From Acidobacteriota bacterium (GTDB lineage Bacteria > Acidobacteriota > Terriglobia > Terriglobales > Acidobacteriaceae): a DNA stretch of 64,000 nucleotides. The stretch covers positions 62,001-126,000 of the forward strand of contig JAJXYY010000018.1 of assembly GCA_021780315.1 (NCBI GenBank), in the 5' to 3' direction. Below, piece after piece: positions 59,802 to 64,000 of this stretch. A model generated the notes under the pieces. It saw only the letters and a list, made by a program, of their open reading frames with translations, was not told the DNA's origin and searched no databases. Both the position numbers and the translations under genes were made by a program. Numbering within the stretch: the first letter of the stretch is position 1; each line of letters opens with the position of its first letter.

Positions 59802-61607
59802 CTATCCCCGCGACCCGGTCCCCAGTTCCAGTATCTGTTTCGTCGCCAGAAACACGCTGACCACAGTGCCATGCTGCTCGCCATCGCTGCAGCTCTCAAC
59901 GCTGATCGTGCCGCCATGTTTCGTCACTATCCCTTGACTCACCCATAGCCCCAGACCCGTTCCGTGCTCGCCCTTCGTCGTAAAGAATGGCTGAAATATC
60001 TGCGGCTGGACCTCTTCCGGAATCCCACTCCCATTATCGGCAATCCGAACTGTCGCCCCATGCTCCATCCTGCTGCTGCCCGGTTCCAGCGAGACCTCCC
60101 CAGGCACAATGCTCACGCTCACCTGACCGCCCGGATTCGACGCCTCCCCCGCATTCGTAATCAGGTTCGTAAACACCTGCCGAAGCTCGGAAGGGAAGCC
60201 CTCAACATACACTCCCGCCGGCAACTCCGTTCGCACCGTGACCCCCAACTCCGTCAGGCGGTGTTCCAGCAGCAGCAGAATCTCCTTCAGCATCTCAGCC
60301 AGGTCCACCCGCACCGGAGTCTTTGACTCCCGATACAGCCCCAGCATCGCTCGGCTGATCTGTGTCACCCGAGCCAACTCCTGCTCCGCCAGCGTCATAA
60401 ACAGTGCCGACTCCTCCGGTGAAGCACCCGTCCGCATCAGATACAGCAGGTTCGACACCGAATCCAACGGATTGTGAATCTCATGCGCAATCGTCGCAGC
60501 CAGTCGGCCCGCCACCACCAGCTTTTCATTCGCCAGCAGTGCCTCCTGCGTCCGGCGTTCCATCGTGTTGTCCCGGAACACCAGCACAAAACCCATCATC
60601 GCCCCGTGCCGGTCCCGTATCGGTGCACCACTGTCCGAGATACTCACCTTAGACCCATCACGCCGTCGCAACACAGTATGGTTCGTCAACCCCACCGGCT
60701 TGTTTAGCCGCTTCACCAGCGTAATCGGGTTCTCGACCGGCTCGCGCGTCCCCTCGTCCAGTATCTGGAACACCTGTTCCAGTGACTTCCCCCCCGCCAT
60801 CTCCTGCGTCCAGCCAGTCAGCTCCTCCGCCACGGGATTCATCAGCAGCACACGCCCCTCCAGATCGCACGTAATCACCCCATCCCCAATCGAAGAGAGC
60901 GTCGTACGCAACTGCTCTTCCGACTGGAACAGATCCTCCGCGCGCCGGTTCAGGATCTCCAGATACTGGCTGTACACGCTCGACACCCGATGCATACGGC
61001 TTCGCACAAACAAGCCAATTGCGATGCCAAAGATCAACGCAAACGCAAACAACCCCAGAATCGTCCGGTGTACCTGCTGCCGCCAGCGTTCAATCCGCGT
61101 CTTCCGGTGCTCCTGCGCCTCATGCACTACCTCGTTCAGGTCGTCCCGTATGGTATCCATCAGGACCTTCCCATGCAGGTTCAGCTCCACATCCGGTGGC
61201 CGTCCGCCAGACCGGATCGCCGCAATCACCGGCTCCGCAAACCCGTCATGCCACGTCTGGTGAGATTCTCGCAGGTCCTGCAACCGGCTCTTCTGCAGCT
61301 CATCCGCTCCCGGAACCCGTTCCAGCGCCATGAACTGCGCCTGCAAGCGAGGCTGTGCATCCAGGTAAGGCTGCAGAAAACGAGCGTCCGTCGTCGTCTG
61401 ATACCCCCGCAGAGCACTCTCTTCATCCACGATCAGCTTGCCGGCAACCGTCGCCTCTGTAATCCGGTCGTCCGACTGCTGGATCAGCTTGACCGTCTGA
61501 TTCGCCCCTTGAATCTGCAGGTACAGCGTAACCGCCAACAGCAGCAGCGCAGCAATAGGCAGTATCAAAACCTGCCGCAGTATCCGATTGAACTCTCTTG
61601 GTTCCAC
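59802..61607 (-). CDS. sensor histidine kinase with CHASE3-like and PAS domains
   Basis: A 601-residue membrane kinase. Two transmembrane helices (about 13-33 and 183-203) flank a CHASE3-like periplasmic sensor (about 38-180, with DEESALRGYQTT). A PAS domain (about 228-350), the phosphorylated His375 (IAHEIHNPLDSV) and a HATPase domain (NLITNAGEA, ADNGSGIPEE, GTGLGLWV) follow. The start is GTG 61607 with GGGAG four bases upstream. It is 37 bases downstream of a single-domain response regulator, its probable partner. The signal is unknown. Confidence 0.9.
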   Translation of the reverse strand: MEPREFNRILRQVLILPIAALLLLAVTLYLQIQGANQTVKLIQQSDDRITEATVAGKLIVDEESALRGYQTTTDARFLQPYLDAQPRLQAQFMALERVPGADELQKSRLQDLRESHQTWHDGFAEPVIAAIRSGGRPPDVELNLHGKVLMDTIRDDLNEVVHEAQEHRKTRIERWRQQVHRTILGLFAFALIFGIAIGLFVRSRMHRVSSVYSQYLEILNRRAEDLFQSEEQLRTTLSSIGDGVITCDLEGRVLLMNPVAEELTGWTQEMAGGKSLEQVFQILDEGTREPVENPITLVKRLNKPVGLTNHTVLRRRDGSKVSISDSGAPIRDRHGAMMGFVLVFRDNTMERRTQEALLANEKLVVAGRLAATIAHEIHNPLDSVSNLLYLMRTGASPEESALFMTLAEQELARVTQISRAMLGLYRESKTPVRVDLAEMLKEILLLLEHRLTELGVTVRTELPAGVYVEGFPSELRQVFTNLITNAGEASNPGGQVSVSIVPGEVSLEPGSSRMEHGATVRIADNGSGIPEEVQPQIFQPFFTTKGEHGTGLGLWVSQGIVTKHGGTISVESCSDGEQHGTVVSVFLATKQILELGTGSRG

Positions 61608-61644
61608 AGTGCTCCCGACTTCTTAACTCCACCTGACCCGGCAG

Positions 61645-62019
61645 TTACGGTACAGATACCTTCTGTAGCAGACACTCCAGCTTCTCCAGCAGCACCGGCG
61701 CGCCTTCGCCCTTCGTCATATACAGATTCACCAGTGCCGTCACCTCCAGTGGCAAGCCGACATACGCCGACAACAGCAGAATCGGAACCTCAGGCTTCGT
61801 CGCCCGCATCTTTATCGCCACTTCGCCGCCGTGCATCCCGGGCATCGAGTAATCCAGAACCACCGCATCCACCGGCTCCTGCGCAAATAGCTCCAGTCCC
61901 GACGGTCCGTCCTGCGCCGTAAGTACCCGATAGCCAGCACGTTCCAGCAAAATCTTCCGAACATACAGCCCCACCTGTTCGTCGTCCACGCACAACACGA
62001 GATGGGAAGTCTGAGCCAT
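61645..62019 (-). CDS. single-domain response regulator (receiver only)
   Basis: A 124-residue receiver domain. It has the acidic pair Asp12/Asp13 (CVDDE), the phosphorylated Asp56 (VVLDYSMPG), the Ser/Thr switch in LLLSAYV and Lys103 (MTKGEG). There is no output domain. ATG 62019 is preferred to the frame's 62142, because homology begins here. With the downstream sensor kinase it would form a phosphorelay that acts by protein contact or dephosphorylation. It is divergent from the PhoB-like gene. Confidence 0.88.
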   Translation of the reverse strand: MAQTSHLVLCVDDEQVGLYVRKILLERAGYRVLTAQDGPSGLELFAQEPVDAVVLDYSMPGMHGGEVAIKMRATKPEVPILLLSAYVGLPLEVTALVNLYMTKGEGAPVLLEKLECLLQKVSVP

Positions 62020-62203
62020 ATAGGAGATGTAAACCGAAAACGGCAGCGGTAGCCTAAGTGCTACCAAAAGTATACGTCGTCCCTTCCGCCCCGGCCCCAC
62101 CCAATAAGTCTGCAATGTTACAGATTCATCGTACGTTCGCAATTCCAGACAACCTTTGCGCTAACCTGACCTTGGATAGTTGCACCACAGAGAGGTTTTG
62201 CAC

Positions 62204-62902
62204 TTGAATCAGACGATCTTTGTTCTCGAAGACGACGCCGATATCTCCCGCTTAGTTCAGTACCACTTGGAAAGTGCAGGGTTTACCGTTCGCCCCTATC
62301 TCGCCATCAACCAGATCCTCTCCGATGCCGAACGCCAGCCACCCGCCCTCTTCCTGCTCGACATCATGGTCCCCGGCGGTGATGGCCTCGACCTCTGCCG
62401 CCGCCTCCGCCAGAACCCCACCCTCAGTGTGGTCCCCATCATCTTCCTTACTGCCCGCGCAGCCGAAAACGACCGCGTCCAGGGACTCGAACTCGGTGCT
62501 GACGACTACATCACCAAGCCCTTCGCCACCCGCGAACTCGTCGCCCGCGTCAAAGCCGTCCTCCGTCGCTTCGAGCGTCCCACCACTCCTTCCATCGTCA
62601 AGTTTGAAGATATCGAGATCGACGCCGGCGCCATGCAACTCCGTGTCAACGGACAACTTGTCACCACCACCGCTACCGAGTTCCGCCTCCTCGACTATCT
62701 GGTCCGCCATCCCGGCCGAGTCTTCAGCCGAGACCACCTCCTCGACGCCGTCTGGGGCGACGCACGCTTCGTCACCCCCCGGTCCGTCGATGTCTACGTC
62801 CGTCGCATCCGAGAAAAAATTGAAGTCGATGCCGAGACCCCGCGCTATCTTAAAACCATGCGCGGAGCAGGGTATCGCTTCGAAATGCCCAAAACCGCCT
62901 AA
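62204..62902 (+). CDS. phoB: PhoB-like OmpR-family response regulator
   Basis: A 232-residue regulator. The receiver domain has Asp10/Asp11, phosphorylated Asp53 (LLDIMVPGG) and Lys106 (ITKPF). The C-terminal winged helix carries LLDYLVRHPGRVFSRDHLLD and RSVDVYVRRIREKIE. The start is TTG 62204, with GAGAGG eight bases upstream; TTG 62180 in the same frame is less likely. It is 50 bases before a PhoR-like kinase gene, so the pair may control phosphate starvation genes; the name is by family resemblance. Confidence 0.87.
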   Translation: MNQTIFVLEDDADISRLVQYHLESAGFTVRPYLAINQILSDAERQPPALFLLDIMVPGGDGLDLCRRLRQNPTLSVVPIIFLTARAAENDRVQGLELGADDYITKPFATRELVARVKAVLRRFERPTTPSIVKFEDIEIDAGAMQLRVNGQLVTTTATEFRLLDYLVRHPGRVFSRDHLLDAVWGDARFVTPRSVDVYVRRIREKIEVDAETPRYLKTMRGAGYRFEMPKTA

Positions 62903-62952
62903 CCGGACCGCCCAGCTCCACGCGTTCCGCGAGTTGCAATTCAGGTGCGACA

Positions 62953-64000
62953 TTGACCCGTAGTCTCTTCTTCTCCTTCTTCCTGCGCATGACTGTCGCC
63001 TTGGCGTTCGTCGCCGTCATGCGCGTCTGGTTCACCCCCTACGGGTGGATCCCCGGCATCACCCTCGTCATCCTCTGGGCCGCCGTCAACGCCCTCCTCC
63101 TTGCACGATCCGTCCGCCAGAACATCACACAGCTCCAGACCTCCACCGCCGCCATCGCCGACCGTCCAGTCGCACTGCTCGACCAGAAATTCCAGGACTT
63201 CGACGGCCTCGCCCGCGCCATCTCCGTCGTCTCCTCCCACGTCGAACACGTCCTCGCCGAAGCCGCCGAAAGCCGTAACGAACTCGTCGCCATGATCGAC
63301 AGCATGCAGGATGCCGTCGTCGCCGTCGATCAGGCCGGACGCATCCAGTGGACCAACCAGCGCATGCAGCGCCTCATCCCCGGTGCTTCCGTCAGCAGTT
63401 CTGTCCGTGTAGGCCACGCACTCGTCCAAACCATCCGCGACCCGGACGTCCTCCAGTGCGTCCGCACCGCGCTCGACCAGCGCATCGTCGTCGAACGCCG
63501 GTCCACCACCCTCCTCCCCGGTCGCATCTTCGAAGTCAACGCCGCGCCCATGCCCGGCGGTGGAGCAGTCGCCGTCCTCCACGACATCACCCGCATCGAG
63601 CAGGTCGAGCGCACCCAGCGTGACTTCGTCGCCAACGTCTCCCACGAACTCCGTACCCCGCTTACCTCCATCACCGGATACGTTGAAACCCTCCTCGACC
63701 ACGAGACCTCCCTCAGCCCTCAGGCCCGCGAATTCCTCGAAACCATCCATAAAAACGCCACCCGCATGAACCGTCTCACTGAAGACCTCCTCATGATGGC
63801 CCGCGTCGAATCCTCCGAGCAGGAACTCCACCCCGCCCCCATCCCCGCCGACATCCTCATCCGCGATGCCGTAAACGCCATGAAAGGTCTCGTCCACGAC
63901 ACCGACGCCGTCCTCGAGATCGGCACCACCACCTCCTGCCTGGTCCTCGCTGACTTCGACGCCATAGTCCAGGTCCTCAGCAACCTCATCGAAAACGCAG
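62953..64000 (+). CDS. phoR: PhoR-like sensor histidine kinase (partial)
   Basis: The frame is open from TTG 62953 to the end of the window (349 codons), so the 3' end is missing. Two N-terminal membrane helices (about 5-24 and 32-50) precede a HAMP-like/linker region, a PAS domain (about 115-210, MIDSMQDAVVAVDQAGRIQW) and the phosphorylated His231 in NVSHELRTPLTSITGY; the HATPase domain begins with NLIENA at the edge. AGG lies seven bases before the TTG. It follows the PhoB-like gene and is its probable sensor. Confidence 0.88.
   Translation, partial: MTRSLFFSFFLRMTVALAFVAVMRVWFTPYGWIPGITLVILWAAVNALLLARSVRQNITQLQTSTAAIADRPVALLDQKFQDFDGLARAISVVSSHVEHVLAEAAESRNELVAMIDSMQDAVVAVDQAGRIQWTNQRMQRLIPGASVSSSVRVGHALVQTIRDPDVLQCVRTALDQRIVVERRSTTLLPGRIFEVNAAPMPGGGAVAVLHDITRIEQVERTQRDFVANVSHELRTPLTSITGYVETLLDHETSLSPQAREFLETIHKNATRMNRLTEDLLMMARVESSEQELHPAPIPADILIRDAVNAMKGLVHDTDAVLEIGTTTSCLVLADFDAIVQVLSNLIENA

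Noticed and set aside
62941..63897. Minus-strand open frame of 318 codons at the window end
   Set aside because: It is antisense to the PhoR-like kinase, which has unmistakable histidine-kinase motifs in the plus frame.

Overview
The window reads as bacterial chromosome, moderately GC-rich and densely coded, most likely from an Acidobacteriota member of the Terriglobia/Granulicella type. The grounds are a 1244-residue TonB-dependent receptor with an N-terminal carboxypeptidase-like domain, secreted glycoside hydrolases, and planctomycete-type cytochrome/DUF1549/DUF1553 plus DUF1501 proteins. The organism call is inference. I see no tRNA, rRNA, insertion sequence, phage gene or CRISPR array.

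Left part (1-16.6 kb): the 5' end of a nuo operon (nuoB, nuoA, minus strand); a DHODH-like flavoprotein coupled to a single-chain pyruvate:ferredoxin oxidoreductase; a two-gene 2-oxoacid:ferredoxin oxidoreductase (korAB); then an amidase, an MFS carrier, two SDR dehydrogenases, a zinc dehydrogenase and a class III aminotransferase that look like a small-molecule catabolic neighbourhood.

Respiratory cluster (16.6-21.7 kb, plus strand): an outer-membrane monoheme cytochrome-porin of Cyc2-like architecture, a Rieske protein, and a cytochrome b fused to four class I cytochrome c domains, closed by a 14-bp hairpin. Together they could form a continuous path between the outer membrane and the quinone pool.

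Middle (21.9-42.9 kb): IclR regulator, GH2 enzyme with a divergent ROK regulator, a secreted unknown, a Tat-exported amidase-family protein, a large MscS channel, an SQR-like flavoprotein with a small downstream ORF, a beta-helix glycosidase with PKD-like and PA14 domains, an exported metallo-hydrolase, the TonB receptor, a LysR regulator and a glutathione-peroxidase-like protein without its catalytic cysteine.

Right part (43-64 kb): a minus-strand urea/guanidine carboxylase operon (allophanate hydrolase, biotin carboxylase, two DUF1989 proteins, a beta-propeller) diverges from a plus-strand ABC transporter operon. That operon runs by overlapping stop/start codons or short gaps into a planctomycete-type cytochrome protein, a DUF1501 protein, a free CuA cupredoxin and a cytochrome c lipoprotein. 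Two signalling pairs (sensor kinase plus receiver; PhoB/PhoR-like) end the window.

Two observations stand out. First, three perfect TGTGA-N6-TCACA palindromes occur, each intergenic, upstream of the pyruvate:ferredoxin oxidoreductase, the Cyc2-like/bc operon and the SQR-like gene; this suggests one CRP/FNR-type regulon joining these redox genes. Second, the carboxylase/transporter locus is joined to an extracytoplasmic redox module (CuA, cytochromes, DUF1501) whose role I cannot assign from known pathways.
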